Origin: DLKC01 sp002478885
GTDB taxonomy: Bacteria; Bacteroidota; Bacteroidia; Chitinophagales; Chitinophagaceae
Direction of reading: 5' to 3'
Length of the DNA stretch: 64,000 nt
Assembly: GCA_046329585.1 (NCBI GenBank)
Contig: JAXLUI010000001.1
Location: forward strand, 2,604,001 to 2,668,000
Part shown: positions 50,380 to 59,081 of the stretch, one piece after another
Layout of the letters: the number at the start of each line of letters is the position of its first letter
Numbering within the stretch: the first letter of the stretch is position 1
The notes under the pieces: model-generated
The model's database searches: none
Told to the model about the DNA's origin: nothing
The model's input: only the letters and a program-made list of their open reading frames with translations
Made by a program: the position numbers and the translations under genes

Positions 50380-50387
50380 CAAAAGTA
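50380..50387 (-). promoter_or_regulatory. candidate -7 box of the actA operon
   Basis: Minus-strand TACTTTTG fits TAnnTTTG and lies 49 bases before the actA ATG. A TTTG sits 14 bases further upstream, which is shorter than the usual 17 or more, so the -33 match is weak. Confidence 0.45.
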
Positions 50388-50594
50388 TGACAGGAAATTG
50401 ACAAATCACTATTGGCTTTAAATTTTTTTTAGCACTTTTCTTCTTCGTAAAATTCTGTGGTGAACGACGAAATTATTTCATGCCTGCAGGTAAGAATTAT
50501 TTTGTGTAATGTTTGGTTATTAAATAAATTCTTTCTTTTAAATCGCATATTTATTACAGATTTGCAAAAATTTATTACGTCGAGCTTTTACACT

Positions 50595-51182
50595 TTGGAA
50601 AAAATTAAACTTGCAATATTTGCTTCCGGTACCGGCAGTAATGCCAGAAAAATAATGGATTATTTTGCCGGTTCTGAAAGAGTACTTGTTTCGCTGCTGG
50701 TTTGCAATAAGCCTGGCGTCGCCGTCATAGAAATTGCAAAAGAAAGGTCGATACCTGTGTTGCTAATTGAGAAGGAAAAATTTTTTAGTGGTGATGGATA
50801 CCTGCCCGAACTGCAGGATGCCGGCATTTCTTTTATTGTACTTGCAGGGTTTTTGTGGAAAATTCCATTGAAGATTATACAGGCTTACCCGGAAAGAATT
50901 GTAAACATTCATCCTGCCTTGCTGCCGAAGTATGGTGGTAAGGGGATGTACGGTGCACGTGTTCATGAAGCAGTTATCCAGGCAAAGGATGCTGAGAGCG
51001 GGATAACCATTCACATGGTTGATGAACTTTATGATCATGGAAGTGTAATTTTTCAAGCCAGGTGCCCCGTATATCCTGAAGACACCGCAGATACTTTAGC
51101 CGGGAGAATTCATGAATTAGAGCATGAACATTACGCCAAAGTGATAGAACAAACATTGTTTGAACAAACTAACCCTGCCTGA
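50595..51182 (+). CDS. purN: phosphoribosylglycinamide formyltransferase, probable TTG start
   Basis: 195 residues from the TTG at 50595. The frame is open from GTG 50457, but that part does not match the family, and no ATG lies near the conserved start EKIKLAIFASGTGSNARKIM. The catalytic Asn-His-Asp triad is in VNIHPALLPKYGGKGMYG and DELYDHGSVIF. Substrate residues lie in IVLAGFLWKIPLKII. The enzyme transfers the formyl group of 10-formyl-tetrahydrofolate to GAR in purine synthesis. Its length, with the TTG start, matches stand-alone PurN. It is divergent from the act operon. Confidence 0.9.
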   Translation: MEKIKLAIFASGTGSNARKIMDYFAGSERVLVSLLVCNKPGVAVIEIAKERSIPVLLIEKEKFFSGDGYLPELQDAGISFIVLAGFLWKIPLKIIQAYPERIVNIHPALLPKYGGKGMYGARVHEAVIQAKDAESGITIHMVDELYDHGSVIFQARCPVYPEDTADTLAGRIHELEHEHYAKVIEQTLFEQTNPA

Positions 51183-51210
51183 ATAATTGCTGCTGCCATA
51201 AAACCCGGAA

Positions 51211-51267
51211 GATGAAAAGAGCGTCGCAAGTAAAGATGCTACTGTAATTGCTGCCGGTTACAAAAAG
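51211..51267 (+). repeat. dispersed intergenic repeat, copy 18 (diverged core)
   Basis: Diverged core AGAGCGTCGCAAG at about 51218-51230, then exactly 22 bases and GCCGGTTACAAAAAG. The spacing identifies it although the core is decayed. Confidence 0.6.
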
Positions 51268-51314
51268 ATTTAAAATCAAAAGCTGAAAGACTATTTATGA
51301 GCATTCATTCCAAA

Positions 51315-52058
51315 ATGAAAAGAACCTTTGCCACCCTACCCCTGCTTATTGTTTTTACTTTTTCAAACTGCACACAAAGCAGCACCATTCCTGAAAGGGT
51401 AGGCAGCACCCTTGACTCAAAGATCACAGGCACTGTTACTTTATATAATGACCTGCTTTCAAAAGTATCGCCCGATGGAATGACCGTTAGTATTGAAGGC
51501 ACCTCATACACCGCGACTACCGATTCCGGAGGTAAATACATTTTTAAAGATGTTAAGTATGGTACCTACAGTTTTATATTTTCAAAGGCAGGTTATGGCA
51601 CAAGCAGGATAGATACTTTCAAGCATGTTAATAATAACGACCAGATTCCTTCCATAGTTCCGAATAAAACTTTGGGAGCCAGTTCCACTACCGCAATTTC
51701 TGCGCTTGCGACGGAAGTGGAGGGCGATACGGTTATTATTCATCCGTCTACCAGTCCTGCTGCAACAAGAGACACTTCCCGTGGGGTAAGGTTTTTTTAT
51801 GGTCCAACTGTATCAGTAAGCGGTTCAAATTATAGCGGCTACAGCCCGGTCTATGGTTTAAAAAGCGCTGTAGGCTCTGTGAGGGTCGGAAAAGAGGATT
51901 TTTATAAACTTGGTTTTACTGGCGGTTCAACAGTTTATATAAAGGCATATGGAGAGTCTTTTATCTCGAGTGATTACCTGGATCTAGCTACGGGTAAACG
52001 TGTTTTTCCAAACCTAAACGCTACAACGGTTGATGCAGTTCCCGTGATTCTTCCTTAA
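51315..52058 (+). CDS. secreted carboxypeptidase-regulatory-like domain protein
   Basis: 247 residues from the ATG at 51315; an in-frame ATG lies at 51297. The signal segment TFATLPLLIVFTFSNCTQSS ends in a Cys after FSN, so it may be a lipoprotein, though the lipobox is poor. Residues 40-90 form an Ig-like carboxypeptidase-regulatory fold (ITGTVTLYNDLLSKVSPDGM, then TATTDSGGKYIFKDVKYGTYSFIFSKAGYG). The rest, including a Ser/Gly-rich stretch, has no recognised family. It is probably exposed at the cell surface. It is a single gene followed by a short hairpin. Confidence 0.65.
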   Translation: MKRTFATLPLLIVFTFSNCTQSSTIPERVGSTLDSKITGTVTLYNDLLSKVSPDGMTVSIEGTSYTATTDSGGKYIFKDVKYGTYSFIFSKAGYGTSRIDTFKHVNNNDQIPSIVPNKTLGASSTTAISALATEVEGDTVIIHPSTSPAATRDTSRGVRFFYGPTVSVSGSNYSGYSPVYGLKSAVGSVRVGKEDFYKLGFTGGSTVYIKAYGESFISSDYLDLATGKRVFPNLNATTVDAVPVILP

Positions 52059-52063
52059 AATAT

Positions 52064-52081
52064 ATGGCGTTTTTGCGCCAT
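52064..52081 (+). terminator. hairpin after the regulatory-like domain protein gene, weak terminator
   Basis: ATGGCG, loop TTTTTG, CGCCAT, a perfect 6-bp stem six bases after the stop. The following TGATGG is not T-rich, so termination efficiency is doubtful. Confidence 0.4.
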
Positions 52082-52160
52082 TGATGGTATTATAAAACCT
52101 TTCTTATAATTTTGTTCCAGCTTTGTGTAACGATCAATTGAAACACCCGTTACCTAATGC

Positions 52161-52188
52161 TTGATGATAGCTATATTTTTTATTTTTG
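52161..52188 (+). promoter_or_regulatory. promoter of the fatty acid desaturase gene
   Basis: TTG (52161-52163), a 17-base spacer, and TATTTTTG (52181-52188), a good fit to TTG-N17-TAnnTTTG. The start codon is at 52263, leaving a leader of about 70 bases. Confidence 0.65.
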
Positions 52189-52262
52189 CTTCCAATGGAA
52201 TAGATTTTTCTTGTATTAACTAAAGCCAACTAACCAAACAAGGACAATTAAAACCATGGATT

Positions 52263-53360
52263 ATGTTCACGCTCAAAAAACCTAGTTTTCAGAAGACTTT
52301 TGATGCGCAGCTGTTTCAGGAATTAAGACAAAAAGTTAATGAAACTGTCAGCGTTCTGGAATCTGAAAGAAAGCCGGAGATCACGGTAAAAGCAATTCTT
52401 TTCCCACTTTTGTACATTACTTTCTACGCTTCGGCCTTGTTGTGGGGTTCAAATACTTATGTACTTTATGGCTGCTATGCCATGCTCGGATTTTTGCTCG
52501 TTATAATATTTCTGAATCTCATTCATGACGCTGTTCACCAAACGCTGTTTAAAAGCAAACGCGTAAACAACTGGTATGTGCATTTTTTTGATATAATGGG
52601 CGCCAATAGCTATATCTGGAAAATAAGGCACATAAGATTACACCATAACTATCCAAACGTCATGGGATGGGACAGCGACATTGAACAAAGTGATATCGCC
52701 AGAATATTTCCGCATGGCTCTTATTCAAAAATGCATAAGTATCAACACATCTACCTGCCGCTCCTTTATCCATTTTATCTTATCAACTGGCTTTTGATAC
52801 GCGATTTCAAAGACTTCTTCAACAAAAAAAAGATCATCTGGAAAGTAACAACCATTCCAACCGTAGAATACATAAAGCTCTTTTTGTTTAAAGCTTTCTT
52901 TCTTTTTTACATGATTGTTTTACCGGTGCTCTTTTTAAAAGTGAGTTTTGCAACGGCCTTCACCGCTTTTCTTGTTATGATGTTTACGGCAAGCATTATA
53001 TCGCTGCTCGTACTATTAACGCCGCACGCCAGTTCGGAAAGTGAATTTCCATTGCCCGATGCCGATGGCAAAATGCCGTCAGGCTGGTTGGTGCACCAGC
53101 TAAGCTGCACAAACGATATAAAAGAAGATAACTGGTTTACCCGTTTTTTTATGGGGTGTTTTAACTACCATATTGCGCACCATCTTTTTCCGGCGGTAAA
53201 TCATGTTTATTACCCGGAGGTTACAAAAATTATTGAGCAGTTCACTGCGGAAAACCACTTGCCTTACCGAAGATTTTCCCTGGCAAATTCTTTGAAAAAG
53301 CACTATCAGCTATTAAAGCGTAACGCCGTCCGGGAAAATATTTTTGAAGAAACCATGTAA
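52263..53360 (+). CDS. membrane fatty acid desaturase family protein
   Basis: 365 residues. Three His boxes are visible: HDAVHQ near residue 90, HIRLHHNYPN near residue 122 and HIAHHLFPAVNH near residue 300, the di-iron ligands of this family. Four hydrophobic segments alternate between them. The enzyme inserts double bonds in fatty acyl chains in the inner membrane, with an electron donor such as ferredoxin or cytochrome b5-like proteins that are not encoded here. It is monocistronic, with its own promoter and terminator. Confidence 0.9.
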   Translation: MFTLKKPSFQKTFDAQLFQELRQKVNETVSVLESERKPEITVKAILFPLLYITFYASALLWGSNTYVLYGCYAMLGFLLVIIFLNLIHDAVHQTLFKSKRVNNWYVHFFDIMGANSYIWKIRHIRLHHNYPNVMGWDSDIEQSDIARIFPHGSYSKMHKYQHIYLPLLYPFYLINWLLIRDFKDFFNKKKIIWKVTTIPTVEYIKLFLFKAFFLFYMIVLPVLFLKVSFATAFTAFLVMMFTASIISLLVLLTPHASSESEFPLPDADGKMPSGWLVHQLSCTNDIKEDNWFTRFFMGCFNYHIAHHLFPAVNHVYYPEVTKIIEQFTAENHLPYRRFSLANSLKKHYQLLKRNAVRENIFEETM

Positions 53361-53380
53361 AAAACAATTTCCCCGTATAA

Positions 53381-53420
53381 AAAGCCCCTGCGATGGCAGG
53401 GCTTTCTTTATTTTCTTTTG
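53381..53420 (+). terminator. intrinsic terminator of the desaturase gene
   Basis: AAAGCCCCTGC pairs with GCAGGGCTTT around GATG with one bulged C, followed by CTTTATTTTCTTTT. It begins 20 bases after the stop. Confidence 0.75.
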
Positions 53421-53468
53421 TCCCGGCTTTCGTACCGGTGGCATCTTTGTTGCGTCGCACACTTCAAC
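53412..53468 (-). repeat. dispersed intergenic repeat, copy 19
   Basis: Minus-strand core GTGCGACGCAAC at 53449-53460, 21 bases, then GCCGGGACAAAAGAAAA, which overlaps the T-rich tail of the desaturase terminator. It forms an inverted pair with copy 20. Confidence 0.82.
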
Positions 53469-53498
53469 TTTTGAACATAAGCTCAGCAAATAGCCGCA

Positions 53499-53555
53499 GT
53501 ACAATAGTGCGATGCAACTAAGCAGCATGTTTTTTACCGCAGCAGGGACCAAAAA
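53499..53555 (+). repeat. dispersed intergenic repeat, copy 20
   Basis: Core GTGCGATGCAAC at 53507-53518, 23 bases, then GCAGGGACCAAAAATAA. It ends 14 bases from the stop of the 109-residue gene. With copy 19 it is the tightest inverted pair (46 bases between cores). Confidence 0.8.
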
Positions 53556-53569
53556 TAATCTATCAATTT

Positions 53570-53899
53570 TTACCAGCGATCCTCATCAGGAATATCGTCG
53601 TTCCTTTTTGAGTATTGGGTCCAAGTAGCTAGTTTCTCCTGCTGCCTTTTTATAATGGCGTCGGCCACGATGTAGCCAACATCTGTTCCTTTATTTTGCA
53701 CAATCATTAATTTCAGCTTTGCTTCATTTACATCGATCCTGTAAAGTAAGCCGACAAGTTTTTCAAAATTGTTTGCCGCAAGTTCATTAATAAATGCAGC
53801 AAGCCTGTCCCGCATGTTATCAAGCGATTGAACCTGCCCGATCTGACCATCGGTGAGCATGGCAAGTTCATTAATCAACTGTTGATCGTCGCTGGTCAT
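53570..53899 (-). CDS. 109-residue hypothetical protein coupled to a DinB-family gene
   Basis: 109 residues, helical and soluble, with no signal peptide. It contains ELAMLTDGQIGQVQSLDNMR, ANNFEKLVGLLYRIDVNEAKL and a charged end (YSKRNDDIPDEDRW). I do not recognise a named family. The start codon overlaps the stop of the DinB-type gene by four bases, so the two are translationally coupled and probably functionally linked. Confidence 0.72.
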   Translation of the reverse strand: MTSDDQQLINELAMLTDGQIGQVQSLDNMRDRLAAFINELAANNFEKLVGLLYRIDVNEAKLKLMIVQNKGTDVGYIVADAIIKRQQEKLATWTQYSKRNDDIPDEDRW

Positions 53900-54396
53900 A
53901 AACTATTACTCATGATCGGGAGAAATACACTTTGCCTTAGCAATTTTTTGAGTATTACAATTTGCCCGAGGTGATAGTGGGCGTGTTCACTTATGCCGTG
54001 CAGGGTTTTGTAATAAGTTGCATTACCATGCACCGTAGGTTCGCACAACTTTTCCTGGGGGATGGTTTTTACGATGGCTGCCAGTTCGGCGCCGCTTTTA
54101 AGACAGGAATTTTTTAGCTGCTCCCATGCAAACTCAGTTCTTACCGGGGGCATGTCGAAACCATTGGCCGCTGTAATTTCAGGGTCTTCACCCGATAGCC
54201 TGCTTATTACCACACTGTTGTAGAATGTAAGATGGTGCACAAGTGCTGCAATGGTATTAAATGTTGCTCTCGTGGCCGTAGTGGCTTCGCGATAATCAAC
54301 ATCGGAAAGTGTTTCTTTAAGATTCACTTCGGTCCAATTACCGCCTTCAAACACAGAAGTAATGTTATCAGCAATAAGATCTGTGATTTTTTTCAT
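53896..54396 (-). CDS. DinB-family four-helix protein
   Basis: 166 residues. The DinB/YfiT-like fold is shown by ATRATFNTIAALVHHLTFYNSVVISRL, with the first metal His, and GISEHAHYHLGQIVILKKL, with two more His residues. Such proteins bind a metal and include thiol-dependent transferases and hydrolases; the reaction here is unknown. It is cytoplasmic. It overlaps the downstream 109-residue gene by four bases and lies 18 bases after the TIGR02757 gene. Confidence 0.82.
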   Translation of the reverse strand: MKKITDLIADNITSVFEGGNWTEVNLKETLSDVDYREATTATRATFNTIAALVHHLTFYNSVVISRLSGEDPEITAANGFDMPPVRTEFAWEQLKNSCLKSGAELAAIVKTIPQEKLCEPTVHGNATYYKTLHGISEHAHYHLGQIVILKKLLRQSVFLPIMSNSL

Positions 54397-54414
54397 TTAA
54401 TTATTTTTTATTGT

Positions 54415-55197
54415 TCAATAATATTTTTCGGTAACGCCTAAACCAAAAAAAGCAAAATCGTATTTAACCGGGTCAATTACGTCTAATGTTCTTAGGTACT
54501 CTGTTAACTCAACGGCTGCAAGCCAGTCAGTTTGTTTCCGCTGTAACAGGTTGAACCGTTTCGCCACTCTCGCTACATGAATATCAACAGGGCATATCAG
54601 CTGTGCAGGACGAATGTTTTTCCAAATTCCAAAATCTACCCCCTTCTTATCCGTTCTCACCATCCACCGCAAAAACATGTTCAAGCGCTTGCAATTCGAT
54701 TTTCTGTCTGGCGAGGCAATATGCTTTCTTGTACGATCAGGAACATCTTCGAGTGAAAAAAAATACCTGCAAAAACCCTTCAGCGCATTCTCAACATCCA
54801 TATCGCCCGGTAAAATGTAATTGCTAAAGGCCGTTTCGAGCGATTTATTTTCCGAATAATAAAACCTTAGAAAACTAATAAAATATAAAAGATCTGTTTG
54901 GTTGAATGTCCTGTGCCTGAACTCCAACAGCTTTTTCAAGTCACTGGCATCGTGATTCATCACAAATTCATAGGGCTGCATATTCATCAGCCGCATCAGC
55001 TCTTTTGACTTATTAATAATCGTTACCCTGTTCCCCCAGGAAAACACAGCCGCAAATAATCCGGCAATTTCAATGTCCTGCTGCCGCGTGAATAAATGAG
55101 GAACAGATACCGGGTCATCCTTTATAAATGATGGCCGGTTATACAATTCAACCCTGCTGTCAAGGAACTCTTTCAGGTTATCTTTTCCTTCTTTCAT
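54415..55197 (-). CDS. TIGR02757 family protein (DUF2400)
   Basis: 260 residues from the ATG at 55197; the longer frame to 55257 would overlap the PLP enzyme gene. The segments VSVPHLFTRQQDIEIAGLFAAVFSWGNRVTI, FRHRTFNQTDLLYFISFLR, CKRLNMFLRWMVRTDKKGVDFGIW and LICPVDIHVARVAKRFNLL, taken as separate blocks, match the family. Its resemblance to helix-hairpin-helix DNA glycosylases (MVRxD and PxDxH motifs) suggests nucleic acid binding, but no function is proven. It overlaps nothing after the start correction and follows the upstream gene at once. Confidence 0.85.
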   Translation of the reverse strand: MKEGKDNLKEFLDSRVELYNRPSFIKDDPVSVPHLFTRQQDIEIAGLFAAVFSWGNRVTIINKSKELMRLMNMQPYEFVMNHDASDLKKLLEFRHRTFNQTDLLYFISFLRFYYSENKSLETAFSNYILPGDMDVENALKGFCRYFFSLEDVPDRTRKHIASPDRKSNCKRLNMFLRWMVRTDKKGVDFGIWKNIRPAQLICPVDIHVARVAKRFNLLQRKQTDWLAAVELTEYLRTLDVIDPVKYDFAFFGLGVTEKYY

Positions 55198-55198
55198 T

Positions 55199-56338
55199 TT
55201 AGCCGATCGCTTGTTCAAGATCAGCGATAAGATCTTCCGCGTCTTCGATACCCACACTCAATCTTATAAGCGAGTCTTTTAAACCGTTCTTTATTCTTTC
55301 TGCTTTTGGAATAGATGCATGTGTCATACTCGCCGGGTGATTGATAAGGCTTTCCACGCCTCCAAGACTCTCGGCGAGCGAAAACAATTTTGTAGACGAC
55401 AGTACCCTTCGCGTTTCTGCATCACTGTCGTCTTTTAATTCGAAGCTGATCATCCCGCCAAAATAACTCATCTGTCGTTTGGCAATTTCATGATTGGGAT
55501 GATCTTCAAAACCGGGCCAGTAAACCCTTGCTACTTTCGTATTCGACCTGAGATACTTTGCAATTTTCTCTCCGTTCTCGCAATGACGCTGCATGCGCAC
55601 ATGCAATGTTTTTATGCCTCTTAAAACCAGGAAGCAATCCTGCGGGCCCGGAACGGCACCACTGCTTTTCTGTATAAAATATAGTTGATCTCTCAACGAC
55701 TGATCGTTCACTACGAGCGAGCCTTGTATAACGTCGCTGTGGCCGCCAAGATATTTTGTTGCTGAGTGCATCACAATGTCGGCGCCAAGATCAAGCGGGT
55801 TTTGTAAATAAGGAGAGGCAAAGGTGTTGTCAACACATACCAGCGTATTGTTTGGCTTTGCAATAGCCGCGACCGCCGCAACATCGGTTATGTTCATCAG
55901 CGGGTTGGTTGGTGTTTCAAGCCATATAAGTTTTGTTTTACTATTGATCCATGGTTTTATATTTTCGGCCTGCTGCATATTCACATAGTGGAATACGATG
56001 CCGAACTTCTCAAAAACCTTTGTGAATAGCCGGTAAGTGCCTCCATACATATCATTCGCAGCAATCACTTCGTCGCCCGGCTGCAGCAATTTAATAACGG
56101 CATCGGTTGCGGCAACGCCACTGGCAAATACCAGCCCGAACTTGCCATTTTCTATTTCGGCCATCGCCCTTTCGAGCGCAAACCGAGTGGGATTTTGCGA
56201 CCTCGCATATTCATAGCCCTTATTTACACCGGGAGCTTCCTGAACATAGGTTGACGTTTGATAAATCGGCGTCATTATCGCGCCAGTTGACGGATCAGGT
56301 TCCGCACCGGCATGAATCATCTTTGTGTTGATCTTCAT
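55199..56338 (-). CDS. trans-sulfuration PLP enzyme (cystathionine gamma-synthase/lyase family)
   Basis: 379 residues. Landmarks are TPIYQTSTYVQEAPG, YEYARSQNPTRFALERAMAE, FASGVAATDAVIKLLQPGDEV, YGGTYRLF, CVDNTFASPYLQNPLDLGAD, and the PLP lysine in MHSATKYLGGHSDVIQG. It acts on sulfur amino acids (cystathionine synthesis or cleavage). Synthase and lyase cannot be told apart here with certainty; the presence of the acidic residue pattern near the N-terminal YARSQNPT does not decide. It is cytoplasmic. The stop lies one base before the start of the TIGR02757 gene. Confidence 0.92.
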   Translation of the reverse strand: MKINTKMIHAGAEPDPSTGAIMTPIYQTSTYVQEAPGVNKGYEYARSQNPTRFALERAMAEIENGKFGLVFASGVAATDAVIKLLQPGDEVIAANDMYGGTYRLFTKVFEKFGIVFHYVNMQQAENIKPWINSKTKLIWLETPTNPLMNITDVAAVAAIAKPNNTLVCVDNTFASPYLQNPLDLGADIVMHSATKYLGGHSDVIQGSLVVNDQSLRDQLYFIQKSSGAVPGPQDCFLVLRGIKTLHVRMQRHCENGEKIAKYLRSNTKVARVYWPGFEDHPNHEIAKRQMSYFGGMISFELKDDSDAETRRVLSSTKLFSLAESLGGVESLINHPASMTHASIPKAERIKNGLKDSLIRLSVGIEDAEDLIADLEQAIG

Positions 56339-56416
56339 TCGTCAAATTTTTCGGGACAAGCAAGTTAAGGGAAATTTGTGTTGGCAAAACTGTAATAATT
56401 ATTAAAATGAAAGGCA

Positions 56417-56473
56417 TCCAGGAGTGCGGCCACAACACAAGCAATAAGCTTTCGTTGCGTCGCACTCTTGTGC
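56417..56473 (-). repeat. dispersed intergenic repeat, copy 21
   Basis: Minus-strand GCACAAGA then core GTGCGACGCAAC (56454-56465), spacer starting GAAAGCTTATTGC, and a diverged GCCGCACTCC box at 23 bases. It is an inverted pair with copy 22. Confidence 0.78.
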
Positions 56474-56571
56474 TGCAACAATGCTGTGAGCTTTTACTTA
56501 CATGAAGCAAGCCAAACGAGCAGGCCATTGCATTGAAAAGGCAAAGATGACCTGCTGCCTAAAGTCATGCG

Positions 56572-56628
56572 GTACAAGTGAGTGACACAACCGGTGCTGC
56601 CATGAAAAACGGTTGCCGGCCAGCCGAA
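56572..56628 (+). repeat. dispersed intergenic repeat, copy 22 (variant B core)
   Basis: GTACAAGT followed by GAGTGACACAAC (56580-56591), then CGGTGCTGCCATG, and at 23 bases GCCGGCCAGCCGAAAAAC. It ends seven bases from the CtlX stop. Confidence 0.78.
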
Positions 56629-56634
56629 AAACTA

Positions 56635-57558
56635 TTATTTCTTTTCGAGAAATATTTCGGCCATCATACAACGAACACTTCCACCGCCGATGGTTTCGAT
56701 AGTTTGTATATCAACCGGTAGTAAGGTTGTGTGGTGTTGTAAAATTGTTTTTTGCTCTTTTGTAAGCGACATATACGCGGTTCTGCTGAGCAGGGTGAAT
56801 GCTTTACCTTTTTTGTTTTTTACCTGCAACATGTTGCCTGCGAAAGCTCTCACCTGTTCAAAACTTATAGGTATTATTTCGTGCCCTGTGGAAATGAGTA
56901 ACTGAGACAGTGCTATTCGTTCCGTTCCTGCGGGTATTGATTCAAGGCATATAACTGCATAGGTTTCGCCAACGTGCATAATTACATTGGTATGATAAAC
57001 ATCTGTTCCCTGCTCGTCCCTCGAATGAAACAGGAATGGCCTGAAGCCATGCGCGGTGGCGAATTTTTCCAATACAGATCGGTTGGTTCGCGGAGAAATG
57101 CAAGCATAAATGATCTTGTTTTCGTGGTCTATAATCATGCTGCCCGTGCCTTCCAGGAATAAGCTTTCAGCTTCGTATTCGCTCCAATCTTCCACGTCTC
57201 TAACTTCATACTTCTCGATGAGCATCTGTAGCAGGTCATTGTTTTTTTCTATACGCCGGTTTGGGGCATACATTGGAAAAACGGCAATTGTGCCGTCGGA
57301 CAAAGTGCAAAACCAGTTGTTGGGAAAAACCGCATCGGGCTTGGGCGGACTGGGTGTATCCTGAATAACCAACACCTCAATATTTTTTTTGTTGAGCGTT
57401 TCAATAAACCTATCAAATTCTGCAATTGCTTTTTCTTTTATAAGCGGTAATTTTTCTGCCCCGGGTAAATTTTGAAAAACGTTGTTTGCTGCTGTCTCCG
57501 CGTTGTAACCAAAACTCGCCGGCCTGATCATTAAAATAGTCGATGCTGTTTGTTTCAT
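56635..57558 (-). CDS. ctlX: citrulline utilization hydrolase CtlX-type amidinotransferase-fold protein
   Basis: 307 residues. The guanidino-group-modifying fold shows ILMIRPASFGYNAETAANN, PDAVFPNNWFCTLSDG, the acidic active-site region LEGTGSMIIDHENK, DVYHTNVIMHVGETYAVIC with the catalytic His, and the nucleophile Cys297 in GGGSVRCMMAEIFLEKK. In CtlX the reaction is citrulline hydrolysis to ornithine, ammonia and carbon dioxide. It lies two bases after the arginine deiminase gene in the same direction, so a two-step route from arginine to ornithine is likely. It is cytoplasmic. Confidence 0.88.
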   Translation of the reverse strand: MKQTASTILMIRPASFGYNAETAANNVFQNLPGAEKLPLIKEKAIAEFDRFIETLNKKNIEVLVIQDTPSPPKPDAVFPNNWFCTLSDGTIAVFPMYAPNRRIEKNNDLLQMLIEKYEVRDVEDWSEYEAESLFLEGTGSMIIDHENKIIYACISPRTNRSVLEKFATAHGFRPFLFHSRDEQGTDVYHTNVIMHVGETYAVICLESIPAGTERIALSQLLISTGHEIIPISFEQVRAFAGNMLQVKNKKGKAFTLLSRTAYMSLTKEQKTILQHHTTLLPVDIQTIETIGGGSVRCMMAEIFLEKK

Positions 57559-57560
57559 AA

Positions 57561-59081
57561 TTATACATTTGATCTAAGTAAGGGCATGCTCATACAATGC
57601 GCTCCACCTCTTGCCCTTGATAATTCTGCTGAGGGTAAAACAATTAAGGTATTTTCTACTTCAGCCGGAGTTAGTGCTGTTTGTTCAAACTTTTTAAGGA
57701 GATCCTGCACCCGGATTACATCGAACCCGTTTGCACGAAATGCTGCAGCTGTTTCTTCATTCCTGTCGTACCCAACCACAACACCGTTCTTTAGTGCGAG
57801 CAGGTTACAGGAATCTGTCCATTGTTCTCTTTCGTCGTACGGGAAAACGTTGTTTCCGCTATAAATCACTTTTACATCGCCGGGTGCCACGCCAAAATCT
57901 TCAATGCTGATGTTGTGTAGCAAAGATTCCAATCCAAGTATTCTATCGCTAATATCCTGCGTATAATTTTTACCTGGCTGGTATTCTTCATTCAAAGGCT
58001 TATGATAACGGATCACTTGGATGCTTTCATAATCTTCTGCATCTTCCTTGTTTAAAAGGTGAAGGTAATATTCATATTGTCGGTTGTTCTTTTCGCTCAT
58101 TACTTTCTCGGAGAACCTGCCGAATAATACCCACGTGTCTTTCCGCACATGCGTGAACATTGTGTCGATATGCATGATTGCTCTCTTTCGCGGAATTTTT
58201 ATAACCGATATCTTTTCAATTCCGGTGGCAGAGTTTGAGAAAACCTTATGAATAATGCTGTCGATTGCTGAAGGGGTAGTTCTTTCGCTACAGCCTATAA
58301 GCATGTGGTTAGGTGCAATCATCATTACATCGCCGCCTTCAACTGAGGTCTTGTAATCTTTTTTTTCTTCTTCTTCGAGCAGGAAGAAATCACTTGACTC
58401 CGATATTTCCAATACTTTTTCGCGGTTGTTATTAAAAATGAAATAGTATGTAATGAATTTCATGAGCAATGTTTCTCTTTCCCTTGCAGGTGTTGCAGCA
58501 TTACCGAGTAAGAGATGATCGTTAATGACTATACCAATATCTCTTGTAAAAATAAAATTGGGTAGTGGTGCAAAAACAAATTCCTTTTCCTTTCCGTCGG
58601 CAAAATACAATACACCACTGATAAGCACTTTTGCAAGGTCGCCGGTATTTTGAATAGCGGCAAGCTGCTGCTCGGTGGCAAAACTGCAGCCTTCCCACGC
58701 ACATACGGCCGAAATAACCCGCCGCCTGATGTTCTCATCCATGAGTATCTGGGAAAGCAGATGCTGTATGTCTATCACTTTATCGCTGTTGAAATAATCG
58801 GGATGGCCCGGTTTGAAACAGCTGGGTTGTTTGCCTGACTTATTTGTTCTTTCACACTCCAATATATAGGGAATCTTCTCGGGATCCAGAAACCATAACA
58901 GCAATTTTACGTACTCGTTATATTCCCTGCGCATCTGTTCGAGATGCACGGTATCGTCGTAAAGCCATTCTTTAAATTTACCGGGAACGACCTTTCCTAT
59001 TCCTCCATCAGGACTATGAATTATCAATCGTTGAAGTGTGCCTACTTCTGAGTTAACATTAATTTTTCCTGTAAGCTGCAT
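57561..59081 (-). CDS. arginine deiminase family protein
   Basis: 506 residues from the ATG at 59081; the frame continues to a TTG at 59099. The pattern matches arginine deiminase: NSEVGTLQRLIIHSPDGG, PNFIFTRDIGIVI, the acidic active-site residues in TSVEGGDVMMIAPNHMLIG, the catalytic His in RAIMHIDTMFTHV, and the nucleophile Cys496 in ARGGAHCMSMPLLR. It is longer than classical ArcA (about 410 residues) because of an acidic loop (LLEEEEKKDYK) and extra segments. It hydrolyses arginine to citrulline and ammonia. No ornithine carbamoyltransferase or carbamate kinase gene is nearby; CtlX takes that place. Confidence 0.88.
   Translation of the reverse strand: MQLTGKINVNSEVGTLQRLIIHSPDGGIGKVVPGKFKEWLYDDTVHLEQMRREYNEYVKLLLWFLDPEKIPYILECERTNKSGKQPSCFKPGHPDYFNSDKVIDIQHLLSQILMDENIRRRVISAVCAWEGCSFATEQQLAAIQNTGDLAKVLISGVLYFADGKEKEFVFAPLPNFIFTRDIGIVINDHLLLGNAATPARERETLLMKFITYYFIFNNNREKVLEISESSDFFLLEEEEKKDYKTSVEGGDVMMIAPNHMLIGCSERTTPSAIDSIIHKVFSNSATGIEKISVIKIPRKRAIMHIDTMFTHVRKDTWVLFGRFSEKVMSEKNNRQYEYYLHLLNKEDAEDYESIQVIRYHKPLNEEYQPGKNYTQDISDRILGLESLLHNISIEDFGVAPGDVKVIYSGNNVFPYDEREQWTDSCNLLALKNGVVVGYDRNEETAAAFRANGFDVIRVQDLLKKFEQTALTPAEVENTLIVLPSAELSRARGGAHCMSMPLLRSNV

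Noticed and set aside
56339..56634. A SAM riboswitch upstream of the trans-sulfuration gene
   Set aside because: The leader next to the start at 56338 is short and shows no SAM-type stems; the rest of the gap is repeat copies 21 and 22.
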